A stretch of DNA of 64,000 nucleotides. It comes from Clostridia bacterium (GTDB taxonomy: Bacteria > Bacillota > Clostridia > Oscillospirales > Acutalibacteraceae). Position numbers and translations under genes: made by a program. The notes beneath the pieces are model-generated. The model was not told the DNA's origin and made no database searches. It was given only the letters and a program-made list of their open reading frames with translations. The stretch spans positions 50,382 to 114,381 of the forward strand of contig JAFTYU010000003.1 of assembly GCA_017461235.1 (NCBI GenBank), in the 5' to 3' direction. Shown in pieces: positions 17,094 through 26,032 of the stretch. Every line of letters begins with the position of its first letter. Positions within the stretch are counted from its first letter, which is position 1.

Positions 17094-20000
17094 ATGCTTT
17101 ATAAGAAAAACGGCAATTCACCCTTAAACGATGAATTGTTTAAAAAACCCACAAGTGAATACAGGGGCACACCCTTCTGGGCGTTAAACAATTTCCTTAC
17201 TAAGGAAGAGCTTTGCCGTCAGATTGATGTATTTAAAGAAATGGGACTGGGCGGATTCCATATGCACGTGCGCACAGGCTTAAAAAACAAATATTTAAGC
17301 GACGAATATATGGAACTCATCAAGGCTTGCGTTAACAAAGCCAAGAAGGAAGAAATGCTTGCCTGGCTTTATGACGAAGACCGTTGGCCCTCAGGTGCAG
17401 CAGGCGGTCTTGTTACAAAAGACAAACAGTACAGAGCGAGAAACCTTATGTTCACCGCACGAAAAGAGGCGGAAGTATACACTGATACTGACTCCCGCGC
17501 AGAAGGCAACAGAAGTGGCGAAGGTGAACTTCTCGCTTGTTACGACGTTATTCTGGATAAAAACGGCTACCTTGAATCATACAAACGTATTGACGAAAAC
17601 GATGATGCAACAGGTACTAAGTGGTATGCATTTTTAGAAGTTCATCAACCTTCAAGCTGGTACAATGACCAGACTTATCTTGATACGTTGAGTAAAGAGG
17701 CGGTTGAAAAATTCGTTGAGGTCACTCACGAAAAATATAAGGACACAATAGGCGAGCATTTTGACGGGGTTGTTCCCGCAATTTTTACCGACGAGCCTCA
17801 ATTCACACGTAAAAGAGTTCTCGGTAACTCCTTTGACACCGAAGAAGACATTATGATGCCCTGGACCAACAAGGTTCCCGAGCTTTATAAAGAAGCATAC
17901 GGCGCGGATATTTTTGACACCCTTCCCGAAATCTTCTGGGATTTAAAAGACAGTGCACCTTCACTTCACCGCTATCGTTACCACGATTTTATTGCGGAGC
18001 TTTTCGCAAGCTCTTTTGCAGATACAGTAGGCGGTTGGTGTGGCGAAAACAACATTGCCCTTACGGGTCATATGATGGAAGAACCCACCTTGCACTCCCA
18101 GACCGCCGCTTTAGGCGAAGCAATGCGTTCATACAGAAGTTTCCAGCTCCCAGGTATAGATTTACTTTGCAATTTCCACGAATTCACCACCACAAAACAG
18201 GCTGCATCTGCGACACATCAATTCGGTTACGAAGGTGTACTCTCAGAGCTTTACGGTGTTACAGGCTGGGACTGCGATTTCAGAACATATAAACATCAGG
18301 GCGACTGGCAGGCGGCTTTAGGTATTACTGTACGTGTACCCCATCTTTCGTGGTATGCTATGGCAGGCGAAGCCAAGCGCGACTATCCTGCATCAATTTC
18401 ATACCAATCCCCCTGGTACAAGGAATACACCGCAGTTGAAGACCATTTTGCAAGAGTAAATACCGCTCTTACAAGGGGCAAGCCCGTAGTTAAAGTAGCC
18501 GTTATTCACCCTGTTGAAAGCTTTTGGCTACATTGGGGACCCAATGATAAATCCGCTATTTTCCGTCAGAGTTGTGACGAGAATTTCCAAGGTCTTACAA
18601 GATGGCTCATTGAAGGCAGTATTGACTTTGACTTTATCTGTGAATCCCTTTTACCCGACCTTTGCAAAGAGGCTACCGCTCCCCTTAAGGTTGGTGAAAT
18701 GGAATATACAACTATCGTTGTTCCCAATTGCGAAACCTTGAGAAGTTCTACACTCGAAAGACTGGAAAAATTCCGTGAATTAGGCGGACGAATTATATTT
18801 ATGGGCTCAGCACCCACTCTCTGTGATGCACTCCCCTCAGACAGAAGTAAACTTTTAGCCGATAAATGCGAAAAGGTTGATTTTTCACGTGCCGCAATAC
18901 TTACCGCCCTTGAAAAAGACCGTACACTTACTATTCGTTATGATGACGGCGACCTTTCAGACCATCTTATTTATCAATTAAGAAAAGATGTTGACTGCAG
19001 TTGGCTTTTCGTTTGTCATGACAAAGAGCCTTATAACAAGGACCTTTGCCACAGTGACGATATACGCATCAGTATTCCCGGTGAGTACACAGTAACTGTT
19101 TACGACACTCAAAATGGTGACATTTACCCTGCGGACGTTACATACACTAACGGCAACACCGTTATTAATGAAGTTTTCTATGACTATGACTCCAAACTTT
19201 ATAAATTAACTGAAGGGAAAACCGAAAATCAGACTGCAGATAAACCCGAATTTGACGGTGAAGGTACTTCCGCCCCAACCCTTGTAGATTATGAACTCTC
19301 CGAAGAAAACGTACTTCTTCTTGATATGGCAGAGTTTAAGCTTGAGGGTGAAGAGGAATTTTCACCCGAGGAAGAAATTTTACGTCTTGATAACATTTGC
19401 CGTGAGAGACTCGGTTTAAGAAACCGTGGCGGAAGAGTTGTTCAACCTTGGGTTTACGGTGAAATCGAACCTATATCCGAAGTTACACTCAAATACACCT
19501 TCACAAGTGAAATTGAGTACGAAGGTGCATCCCTTGCTCTGGAAGATGCCGAAAAAGCAAAAATCACCTTTAACGGCGAAGCAGTTGACAACACCATTAC
19601 AGGTAATTTCGTTGATATTTCAATATTCAAAGTAAATCTCCCGAAAATAGTAAAGGGCAAAAACACTCTTATTATCACCCTTCCCTTCGGCGATAGCGCA
19701 AACCTTGAAAACGTATTTATTTTAGGTAAATTCGGTGTTAAACTTCAGGGCAGAATCCCAACACTCACAACACTTCCCGAAAAAATCAGTTTCGGTGATA
19801 TTACTCAAAATGGTTTCCCCTTCTATGGCGGTAACATTACCTATAAAATTCCCGTTGAGGTTACAAATAACACCCTTAAGGTTTGTGCGTCCGATTACCG
19901 CGGTGCACTTATCAGCGTAAAGCTTGACGGAAATGAGACAGGAAAGATTATTTATCCACCCTACTGCGTATTTGCGGACGGTATTGAAAAGGGCGCTCAT

Positions 20001-20174
20001 ACCCTTGAGCTCACTCTCTTTACACACCGCTACAACACATTTGGCCCTGTTCACCTTGTGAACGAAAAAGAAAGCTGGCACGGTCCCGATGCATGGCGTA
20101 CCAAAGGCGCAAACTGGAGTTACGAATACAAATTAAGACAAATTGGTATTATGAAGGCTCCGGTTATGATATAA
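17094..20174 (+). CDS. Large glycoside hydrolase, GH106/alpha-L-rhamnosidase-like
   Basis: A 1026-residue protein without signal peptide. The N-terminal region (PFWALNNFLTKEEL, MGLGGFHMHVRTGL, AWLYDEDRWPSGAAGG) is the opening of a TIM barrel seen in a group of hydrolases related to GH106 rhamnosidases. Candidate catalytic acids lie in FTDEPQF and TGHMMEEPT. A Rossmann-like segment (about 500-600) and C-terminal beta-sandwich domains (about 780-1000) with a GH2-like sugar-binding look (ITLPFGDSANLENVFILGKF) complete it. I use the ATG at 17094, which has AAGGAGG 7 bases upstream, rather than an in-frame codon 21 bases earlier. The exact family and substrate are uncertain; removal of rhamnose or a similar sugar from pectin- or flavonoid-type substrates is an inference. 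Confidence 0.65.
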   Translation: MLYKKNGNSPLNDELFKKPTSEYRGTPFWALNNFLTKEELCRQIDVFKEMGLGGFHMHVRTGLKNKYLSDEYMELIKACVNKAKKEEMLAWLYDEDRWPSGAAGGLVTKDKQYRARNLMFTARKEAEVYTDTDSRAEGNRSGEGELLACYDVILDKNGYLESYKRIDENDDATGTKWYAFLEVHQPSSWYNDQTYLDTLSKEAVEKFVEVTHEKYKDTIGEHFDGVVPAIFTDEPQFTRKRVLGNSFDTEEDIMMPWTNKVPELYKEAYGADIFDTLPEIFWDLKDSAPSLHRYRYHDFIAELFASSFADTVGGWCGENNIALTGHMMEEPTLHSQTAALGEAMRSYRSFQLPGIDLLCNFHEFTTTKQAASATHQFGYEGVLSELYGVTGWDCDFRTYKHQGDWQAALGITVRVPHLSWYAMAGEAKRDYPASISYQSPWYKEYTAVEDHFARVNTALTRGKPVVKVAVIHPVESFWLHWGPNDKSAIFRQSCDENFQGLTRWLIEGSIDFDFICESLLPDLCKEATAPLKVGEMEYTTIVVPNCETLRSSTLERLEKFRELGGRIIFMGSAPTLCDALPSDRSKLLADKCEKVDFSRAAILTALEKDRTLTIRYDDGDLSDHLIYQLRKDVDCSWLFVCHDKEPYNKDLCHSDDIRISIPGEYTVTVYDTQNGDIYPADVTYTNGNTVINEVFYDYDSKLYKLTEGKTENQTADKPEFDGEGTSAPTLVDYELSEENVLLLDMAEFKLEGEEEFSPEEEILRLDNICRERLGLRNRGGRVVQPWVYGEIEPISEVTLKYTFTSEIEYEGASLALEDAEKAKITFNGEAVDNTITGNFVDISIFKVNLPKIVKGKNTLIITLPFGDSANLENVFILGKFGVKLQGRIPTLTTLPEKISFGDITQNGFPFYGGNITYKIPVEVTNNTLKVCASDYRGALISVKLDGNETGKIIYPPYCVFADGIEKGAHTLELTLFTHRYNTFGPVHLVNEKESWHGPDAWRTKGANWSYEYKLRQIGIMKAPVMI

Positions 20175-20240
20175 ACAATAACACCCTAAAATGGTTATTG
20201 CGGTATATGCGCGTGTAAATCAGGATCTTTTATAAAACAA

Positions 20241-20273
20241 TAAACTGCTTTGAGAAAAACTCAAAGCAGTTTA
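20241..20273. terminator. Bidirectional terminator
   Basis: A 14-base perfect stem (TAAACTGCTTTGAG at 20241-20254 with 20260-20273) and AAAAA loop. It serves the glycoside hydrolase on the plus strand and the cell-wall protein on the minus strand, whose stop is at 20279. Confidence 0.85.
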
Positions 20274-20278
20274 TTATT

Positions 20279-22636
20279 TTAATATTTATCCTTTATTGTA
20301 AGACCTTTTGTATTGTAGTAGCTTTTTGATGTTCCGTAGTAAGCTCTAACAGTGTATTTATAGCTCGTGCCCTTCTTTGCAGTTTTATCAAGGTAAGATG
20401 CATTTGAATTACTCTCTATAACCGCCAGCTTCTGCCAACTTCCGTTACCTGTTTTACGGTAAACGATATAGCCTGTTGCACCTGTTACCTGTCCCCACTT
20501 AAGTGTTATGCCTGATTTTGCACTTGTTACACTCTTAAGGACCGGTGTGAGAAGTCTTCTGACTGCAACACCCTTTGCAATATACGAAGAAAGGTATGAA
20601 CCATAATATGCACGGACTGTGTATCTGTATGTTATACCGGCTTTTGCGGTCTTATCTGTGTAAGATACTGTCCCGTTACCCTTTACCGTTGCAATCTTAG
20701 TCCAACCTTCTGTGGTTTTTCGATACACAACATAGCCATTTGCACCTGACACCTTACTCCATTTAATTGTTATACCGCTGTTTGTGTTAGCGGCTGAAGT
20801 GATTTTGGGTGTTGAAAGGAAATATGTTTTGAGACCTGATGTGATGTATCCCGAAAGTCCAATCTCATTATTTGCCCTTACGGTATAACGATAGTATGTA
20901 CCCGATTTTGCAGATTTATCAAGATATGACGTGCTTGTTACGCCAACTGCAATTTTTGACCATCCACCCCATTTTTTTGCTTTTGCGTCGTATGTTTTAC
21001 GGTAAACGGAATAGCTATCTGCACCATCTGCTTCTTCCCATATAAATTTAACACCACTTGCGGTATTTGTAACCTTTGTGAGTTCAGGCGTTGCACATTT
21101 AAGCTGTGCAATTTCTGAAGATTCAAGAATCTCACCACATTCGGTACATTCCCTGTGTTCGGAGCCTGTGGCATATACTGTGGCCGGTGTGTCGGTAATC
21201 CAATCACCTACGGTATGACCTTTTGCAGGAATAACTATAACATTGGTTTTTGCATCACACTTTACACAATGCTTGGATTTCGAACCGTCCTGTGTACAAG
21301 TGGCCGGTTTATCAACAGTCCAATAATATGGAACTACATGACCCACTACGCTAATGATTGTTCCCGTTTCTAATATTTTACCACAAACCGTACATTCCTT
21401 ATGTTTAGAACCGTCTTGAGTGCAAGTTGGTTCTTTATCTGTAATCCAAGCTGATGTCGTATGCTGTTTGGTTGGCGTAACCGCATATGCCGTAACCCCG
21501 CACATTGTACAAGAGTGATGCTTATAACCGGTTTGTGTACAGGTAGCAACCGTATCCACTATCCATTGTTCAGGGAAACTGTGACCGAGAGCAGCAATAG
21601 TTTCGGTATAACTTGCACCACAAGAACACTCATATACCTTTTTTCCCGTTTGCGTACAAGTTGCAGATACCGTTCGCTTCCAAACATAATTATGGGTATG
21701 CTTCATTGCATTCCACAAGGCTAACAACTTCTCTCGGGTTTTTGGGCCGCAATAGCCATCAACAGTCAGACCATAAGCAGATTGGAATTGTTTCACAACA
21801 CTTGCTGTATTAGGTCCGTACTTACCATCTATAGTTATATTGTAACCCAATTTTTTTAACACTGCCTGCACCCAAGCTACATCCGAACCACTCATTACCG
21901 GCGATGTTTGCTTCAATGTTCTGGTGGGATAGGTGTATGAATCCGGATTTGTGCTGGTGTATTGGTTCGTTGGAGTGTTGCTTCCGCCTGCGGCATTTTG
22001 TGCTCGTGAAATAGAAAATTTACTATAACTTGTATATTTTATCTTATGAATATTAACCTGACAATTATAGCTACCGCTCCAGTTTGAATCCAATACATTT
22101 ACCCCGGTTGAATCACACGAGATAACAATTGCTGAATGGCTATCTCCGACACGTATCAAATCACCTGTCTGAACAGTGCCGGAAACCGTTGAATAATCAT
22201 AAGAGAATGTTCCTATATATGTTGTAGTAACTTTATCCGTTGTTGCTGTTTTGTATATATACCACTCTGCAAAAGAAGCGAAACCAAAACATGACCATCC
22301 ATCGGGGCCATGAACACTTCCGTTAGAATAATAAGTTATCGGAAATTGACTGACCGCCAGTGAACCAAATCTGTTCACAAACCAACTTTGTTTTATAATT
22401 GAACTTAACCTACAATATGAACAACTGTGACCACTTGACTTTGTGCCGCAAGCGGTGTTTTGAGTTGTATTAAAATAGGAACCACCTAAAATGTTATATA
22501 ATTCATATATTCTGTTATATGCAACATCTGATGAAACCGCAGCCGGTGTAGTTGCAGCATTTGTAATTAAAGGCATACTTGTTGTCACACCTAAAACCAC
22601 AATTAATGATAGTAACAGACTTAACCATCTTTTCAT
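20279..22636 (-). CDS. Secreted modular cell-wall protein: CHAP/NlpC-like peptidase, PG-binding, cysteine repeats, FnIII repeats
   Basis: A 785-residue exported protein. A signal peptide (1-27, cut near TNA) is followed by a cysteine-peptidase-like domain (about 35-215) with candidate catalytic Cys in WSCFGFASF and His in DSHSAIV, preceded by a cysteine cluster (CGTKSSGHSCSYC). A PG_binding_1 domain covers about 243-306. Five repeats of about 45 residues follow (about 315-520) with the pattern ATCTQ-G...C..CG...GH...W; the fifth has lost its first cysteine (TVYATG). Three fibronectin type III-like repeats (about 525-785) end the protein. No sortase motif is visible, so it is probably held by PG-binding or released. 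The likely role is peptidoglycan hydrolysis or adhesion. It is divergent from a small XRE regulator. Confidence 0.8.
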   Translation of the reverse strand: MKRWLSLLLSLIVVLGVTTSMPLITNAATTPAAVSSDVAYNRIYELYNILGGSYFNTTQNTACGTKSSGHSCSYCRLSSIIKQSWFVNRFGSLAVSQFPITYYSNGSVHGPDGWSCFGFASFAEWYIYKTATTDKVTTTYIGTFSYDYSTVSGTVQTGDLIRVGDSHSAIVISCDSTGVNVLDSNWSGSYNCQVNIHKIKYTSYSKFSISRAQNAAGGSNTPTNQYTSTNPDSYTYPTRTLKQTSPVMSGSDVAWVQAVLKKLGYNITIDGKYGPNTASVVKQFQSAYGLTVDGYCGPKTREKLLALWNAMKHTHNYVWKRTVSATCTQTGKKVYECSCGASYTETIAALGHSFPEQWIVDTVATCTQTGYKHHSCTMCGVTAYAVTPTKQHTTSAWITDKEPTCTQDGSKHKECTVCGKILETGTIISVVGHVVPYYWTVDKPATCTQDGSKSKHCVKCDAKTNVIVIPAKGHTVGDWITDTPATVYATGSEHRECTECGEILESSEIAQLKCATPELTKVTNTASGVKFIWEEADGADSYSVYRKTYDAKAKKWGGWSKIAVGVTSTSYLDKSAKSGTYYRYTVRANNEIGLSGYITSGLKTYFLSTPKITSAANTNSGITIKWSKVSGANGYVVYRKTTEGWTKIATVKGNGTVSYTDKTAKAGITYRYTVRAYYGSYLSSYIAKGVAVRRLLTPVLKSVTSAKSGITLKWGQVTGATGYIVYRKTGNGSWQKLAVIESNSNASYLDKTAKKGTSYKYTVRAYYGTSKSYYNTKGLTIKDKY

Positions 22637-22678
22637 AATAACATCTCCAAAACTTACAAATAATAGTCATACTACTTT

Positions 22679-22708
22679 ATTATATTCTGAAAACACACAT
22701 TATATAAA
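22679..22708 (-). promoter_or_regulatory. Promoter of the secreted cell-wall protein
   Basis: On the minus strand TTTATA (22703-22708) and TATAAT (22679-22684) are 18 bases apart, 43 bases upstream of the start codon. Confidence 0.5.
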
Positions 22709-22727
22709 CAGTACGCATCAGCGTTTT

Positions 22728-22743
22728 AGAACTTATGAGTTCT
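22728..22743. promoter_or_regulatory. Inverted repeat, candidate operator for the adjacent XRE regulator
   Basis: AGAACT-TATG-AGTTCT is a perfect 6+6 inverted repeat. A further half site, AGTTCTAAAA, lies just before the ribosome binding site of the XRE gene (about 22791-22800) and matches the extended arm TTTTAGAACT in reverse. The site sits between the two divergent genes. Confidence 0.45.
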
Positions 22744-22813
22744 ATGTTGTGATTATAAAACAAAAATATGTTATTGTCAATAGTGCAAATCAGTTCTAAA
22801 AGGTGGTGTGATT

Positions 22814-23041
22814 TTGTATTTCAAAAGACTTCGAGACTTACGAGAAGATAATGACCTTACACAAACTCAAATAGCGGATATTTTAGAAATTCAGCAAACG
22901 GTTTATTCAAGATACGAACGCGGAATTCAAAATATTCCTTTGGAACACCTAATAAAACTCGCTGTCTTTTACAAAACAACTACCGATTATATTCTTAACC
23001 TTACGGACAACCCATTTCAACCGGACAATTATAAAATGTAA
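22814..23041 (+). CDS. Small XRE-family transcriptional regulator
   Basis: A helix-turn-helix protein of about 75 residues (FKRLRDLREDNDLTQTQIADIL, QQTVYSRYERG, then DYILNLTDNP). It is a bare Cro/C1-type DNA-binding domain without an effector domain. I prefer the TTG at 22814 as start because AAAGGTGG lies 7 bases before it; the GTG two codons earlier has no room for its ribosome binding site. It is divergent from the secreted cell-wall protein, which it may control together with itself. Its C-terminus closely resembles the remnant at 39931-40017. Confidence 0.8.
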   Translation: MYFKRLRDLREDNDLTQTQIADILEIQQTVYSRYERGIQNIPLEHLIKLAVFYKTTTDYILNLTDNPFQPDNYKM

Positions 23042-23080
23042 CAACCACGAAGACTCAATTTATGGGTCAGCGTGGTTGTT
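23040..23080 (+). terminator. Terminator of the XRE gene
   Basis: AACAACCACG (23040-23049) pairs with CGTGGTTGTT (23071-23080), with an inner GACTC/GGGTC stem, and is followed by TGTTTTT. It begins within the XRE stop codon. Confidence 0.75.
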
Positions 23081-23150
23081 TGTTTTTACAATACTCTTTT
23101 GTTTGTTATTAAGATATTTCTTTTCGCAATACAAAAATGAACGTTAAATT

Positions 23151-23954
23151 TTACTTTCCTAATTCCAACGTTCTTTTATATGCACTTTTTACTGCGTTCA
23201 TTGCGGCGGCTCTGAAAGCACCTTCTTCAAGGGCTTTTACACCCTCAATGGTACTTCCTGCAGGGGAGCATACGGCATCCTTAAGTTTGCCGGGGTGTTC
23301 GCCCGTTTCCATAAGCATCTGTGCAGAACCTGCAAGGGTCTGAGCGGCGTAAAGCATTGCCTTATCTCTGGGAAGACCACATTCAACTGCACCGTCGGCA
23401 AGTGCTTCGCAGAACATAAACACAAATGCAGGACCGCAACCTGAAACACAGCTCGCCGCATCAATTTTATCTTCATCGATTTTATCAAGAACCCCTGAAT
23501 ACTTCATAACCTCACAGAAATCATCAATTTCTTCTTTAGAAACAAACTCATTTGCAGTATAAAGTATCATACCTTCGCCGATACTTACAGGCATATTCGG
23601 CATAATTCTTATTACGGGGCAATCAACACCTGCCATTGCGGTAATGGACTGTGTAGAAACGCCTGCAGCCATGGAAACGAGAGTAAAATCTGTTGTTCTT
23701 TCGTCAATAACAGGCGCAATTTTTTCAAAAAGGGTTTTCAGCATCTGTGGTTTAACGCCTAAAAAGATATAGTCGCAATTGAAAACTATATATTCCGCAT
23801 CAGCAATATTCACATCTGTTTCGTCAGCGAACTCTTTAATTTTTTTACTGTCTATATCAAAAACAAATATGTTTTCCGCACCAACGGATTTAATGGCAGC
23901 TTTAGCCAAAGCACCACCCATATTTCCGCAACCTAAAAATCCTATTTTTTTCAT
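23151..23954 (-). CDS. proC: Pyrroline-5-carboxylate reductase
   Basis: A 267-residue enzyme that reduces pyrroline-5-carboxylate to proline with NAD(P)H, the last step of proline synthesis. The Rossmann motif is GFLGCGNMGGAL at the N-terminus. The C-terminal family signature appears as AVCSPAGSTIEGVKALEEGAFRAA with minor wording differences. Normal length. It is the third gene of proB-proA-proC, with 13 bases from proA, and has its own AAAGGTGA ribosome binding site. Confidence 0.95.
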   Translation of the reverse strand: MKKIGFLGCGNMGGALAKAAIKSVGAENIFVFDIDSKKIKEFADETDVNIADAEYIVFNCDYIFLGVKPQMLKTLFEKIAPVIDERTTDFTLVSMAAGVSTQSITAMAGVDCPVIRIMPNMPVSIGEGMILYTANEFVSKEEIDDFCEVMKYSGVLDKIDEDKIDAASCVSGCGPAFVFMFCEALADGAVECGLPRDKAMLYAAQTLAGSAQMLMETGEHPGKLKDAVCSPAGSTIEGVKALEEGAFRAAAMNAVKSAYKRTLELGK

Positions 23955-23967
23955 ATTATCACCTTTT

Positions 23968-25227
23968 TCAGCGGATTTGACCGTTACCTTTGATAATAAA
24001 TTTATAAGTGGTAAGCTCTTTAAGACCCATAGGACCTCTTGCGTGAAGCTTCTGGGTTGAAATCCCCATTTCGCAACCTAAACCAAACTCACCGCCATCA
24101 GTAAAACGTGTAGATGCATTGACGTACACCGCAGCACTGTCAACAGACATTGTAAAAAGTGCGGCATTATCCTTATTCTCGGTAATAATGGCTTCGCTGT
24201 GCCCCGTTGAGTGTTGTGATATGTGTGAAATTGCTTCATTCACATCTGCAACAATTTTAACCGCCAGAATATAATCAAGAAACTCTGTGTCAAAATCATT
24301 TTCGCCTGCCGTTGTGCCGTCAATAATATCAGCCGCCTTTGTATCAAGACGCAGTTCAACGGGATTGAGACCCTTTTCCACTCTGTTATCAACAAGCCTT
24401 GTTTTAAGCAGGGGTAAAAATTCAGAAGCAATTTTTTCGTTAACTGCTATAACCTCGCAAGCGTTGCAAACGGAAGGTCTGCTGGTTTTGGCATTTTCCA
24501 CGATATTGAGAGCTTTTTCAATATCTGCAAATTCATCAATATAAATATGACAGATACCTGTGCCCGTCTGGATACATGGAACTTTTGCGTTTTCCGTGCA
24601 GGCTTTAATAAGTCCTGCGCCACCGCGCGGAATAAGCAAATCAACGTAACCAACCGCATTCATAAGCTCATTGGCACTCTGTCTTGTGGTATCCTGAACA
24701 AGGTTTATTATAGTTTCGGGCAGACCCATTGAAGCTATACCCTTTCTCATTGCGCGGACAATAGCATCTGCAGACAGAAATGCTTCTTTACCACCGCGAA
24801 GAACACAAACGTTACCGCTTTTAACTGCAAGTGCCGCCGCATCCGAGGTGACGTTGGGTCGGCTTTCATAAATAATGGCAACCACACCCATAGGTACTGC
24901 TGTTTTTTCAACAACTATACCGACGGGACGTTCAATCCTGTCAAGCACTTCGCCAACAGGGTCCGGAAGCGCCGCAACCTGACGGATACCTTCCGCCATA
25001 CCTTCAATTCTTTCGGGCGAGAGAGCGAGTCTGTCTAACATAACGTCAGAAACTGTGCCCTTTGCTTTTTCAAGGTCCTTGGCATTCTCCGCGAGAATTT
25101 CTGCACTGTTTTCAATAAGTGCATCCGCCATCTTCAAAAGTATCTGATTTTTTGTTTGAGTATCAAGAGAGCAAAGAACAGCTTTTGCGTTCTTTGCTTC
25201 TTCGAGAATAACAGAAGTAGATTTCAT
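23968..25227 (-). CDS. proA: Gamma-glutamyl phosphate reductase
   Basis: A 419-residue NADPH-dependent enzyme of the aldehyde dehydrogenase superfamily. It converts gamma-glutamyl phosphate to glutamate semialdehyde in proline synthesis. The catalytic cysteine lies in RPSVCNACE, and the family motif [10 protein letters not shown] and the C-terminal [16 protein letters not shown] region are present. I start it at ATG 25227, which lies 20 bases after the proB stop with a GGGG-type ribosome binding site; a longer frame to 25260 would overlap proB without support. Confidence 0.95.
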   Translation of the reverse strand: MKSTSVILEEAKNAKAVLCSLDTQTKNQILLKMADALIENSAEILAENAKDLEKAKGTVSDVMLDRLALSPERIEGMAEGIRQVAALPDPVGEVLDRIERPVGIVVEKTAVPMGVVAIIYESRPNVTSDAAALAVKSGNVCVLRGGKEAFLSADAIVRAMRKGIASMGLPETIINLVQDTTRQSANELMNAVGYVDLLIPRGGAGLIKACTENAKVPCIQTGTGICHIYIDEFADIEKALNIVENAKTSRPSVCNACEVIAVNEKIASEFLPLLKTRLVDNRVEKGLNPVELRLDTKAADIIDGTTAGENDFDTEFLDYILAVKIVADVNEAISHISQHSTGHSEAIITENKDNAALFTMSVDSAAVYVNASTRFTDGGEFGLGCEMGISTQKLHARGPMGLKELTTYKFIIKGNGQIR

Positions 25228-25246
25228 TAAATCAATCCCCGTTTTA

Positions 25247-26014
25247 TTAGACTTTTGCAATAAATTTTGTTCCTACTTTTTTGCCTTCTATTATATCGTA
25301 TAACACATACGCAGACGAACCGTTGGCAATAATAACGTCTGTACCGCGCTCAATACATTTTTTTGCCGCGCCCAGCTTTGTTGCCATACCGCCCGTACCG
25401 AGACCGCTTCTGCTTTTTCCGCCGAGAGCCTCGATTTCAGGTGTAATTTCCCTGATTTCAGAAATAAGCTCCGCATCAGGGTCCTTGTGCGGGTCGGCGG
25501 TATAAAGACCGTCAATATCCGAAAGGAGCACCAATAAATCAGCATGCATACTCACCGCAACAATGGCACCGAGTGTGTCGTTATCGCCGACTGAAATTTC
25601 ATCTGTATTTACAGTATCATTTTCGTTAATAATCGGAAGCACGTTAAGCTCAAGAAGTCTGTTCATAGTGTTCTTGATATTATGATACCTTGTAGGGTCT
25701 TCCAGATCAAGACCCGTTAAAAGAATCTGTGCTACTGTATGATTATATTCCGAAAAAAGCTTATCATATGCATACATCAGCTCGCACTGACCTACTGCCG
25801 CTGCCGCCTGCTTTGTAGGCATATCGGTAGGCTTCTCCTTCAAGGAGAGTTTACCTATACCCATACCGATAGCACCCGAAGAAACAAGAATTATCTCGTG
25901 ACCTGCATTTTTAAGGTCAGAAAGAACCTTGCAAAGATCTTCAACGTGGCGGATATTTATGCATCCCGTACTGTGTGCCAGCGTAGATGTACCCACTTTA
26001 ACAACTAATCTCAT
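25247..26014 (-). CDS. proB: Glutamate 5-kinase (catalytic domain only)
   Basis: A 255-residue amino-acid kinase that phosphorylates glutamate, the committed step of proline synthesis. VVKVGTSTL at the N-terminus and [17 protein letters not shown] and [13 protein letters not shown] are the family motifs. The C-terminal PUA domain present in the roughly 367-residue enterobacterial protein is absent, as in several Firmicutes. Feedback control by proline acts through the kinase domain, so it can still be regulated. It follows a transporter gene after 18 bases. Confidence 0.94.
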   Translation of the reverse strand: MRLVVKVGTSTLAHSTGCINIRHVEDLCKVLSDLKNAGHEIILVSSGAIGMGIGKLSLKEKPTDMPTKQAAAAVGQCELMYAYDKLFSEYNHTVAQILLTGLDLEDPTRYHNIKNTMNRLLELNVLPIINENDTVNTDEISVGDNDTLGAIVAVSMHADLLVLLSDIDGLYTADPHKDPDAELISEIREITPEIEALGGKSRSGLGTGGMATKLGAAKKCIERGTDVIIANGSSAYVLYDIIEGKKVGTKFIAKV

Positions 26015-26032
26015 CTTGTATCACCGAAAAAT

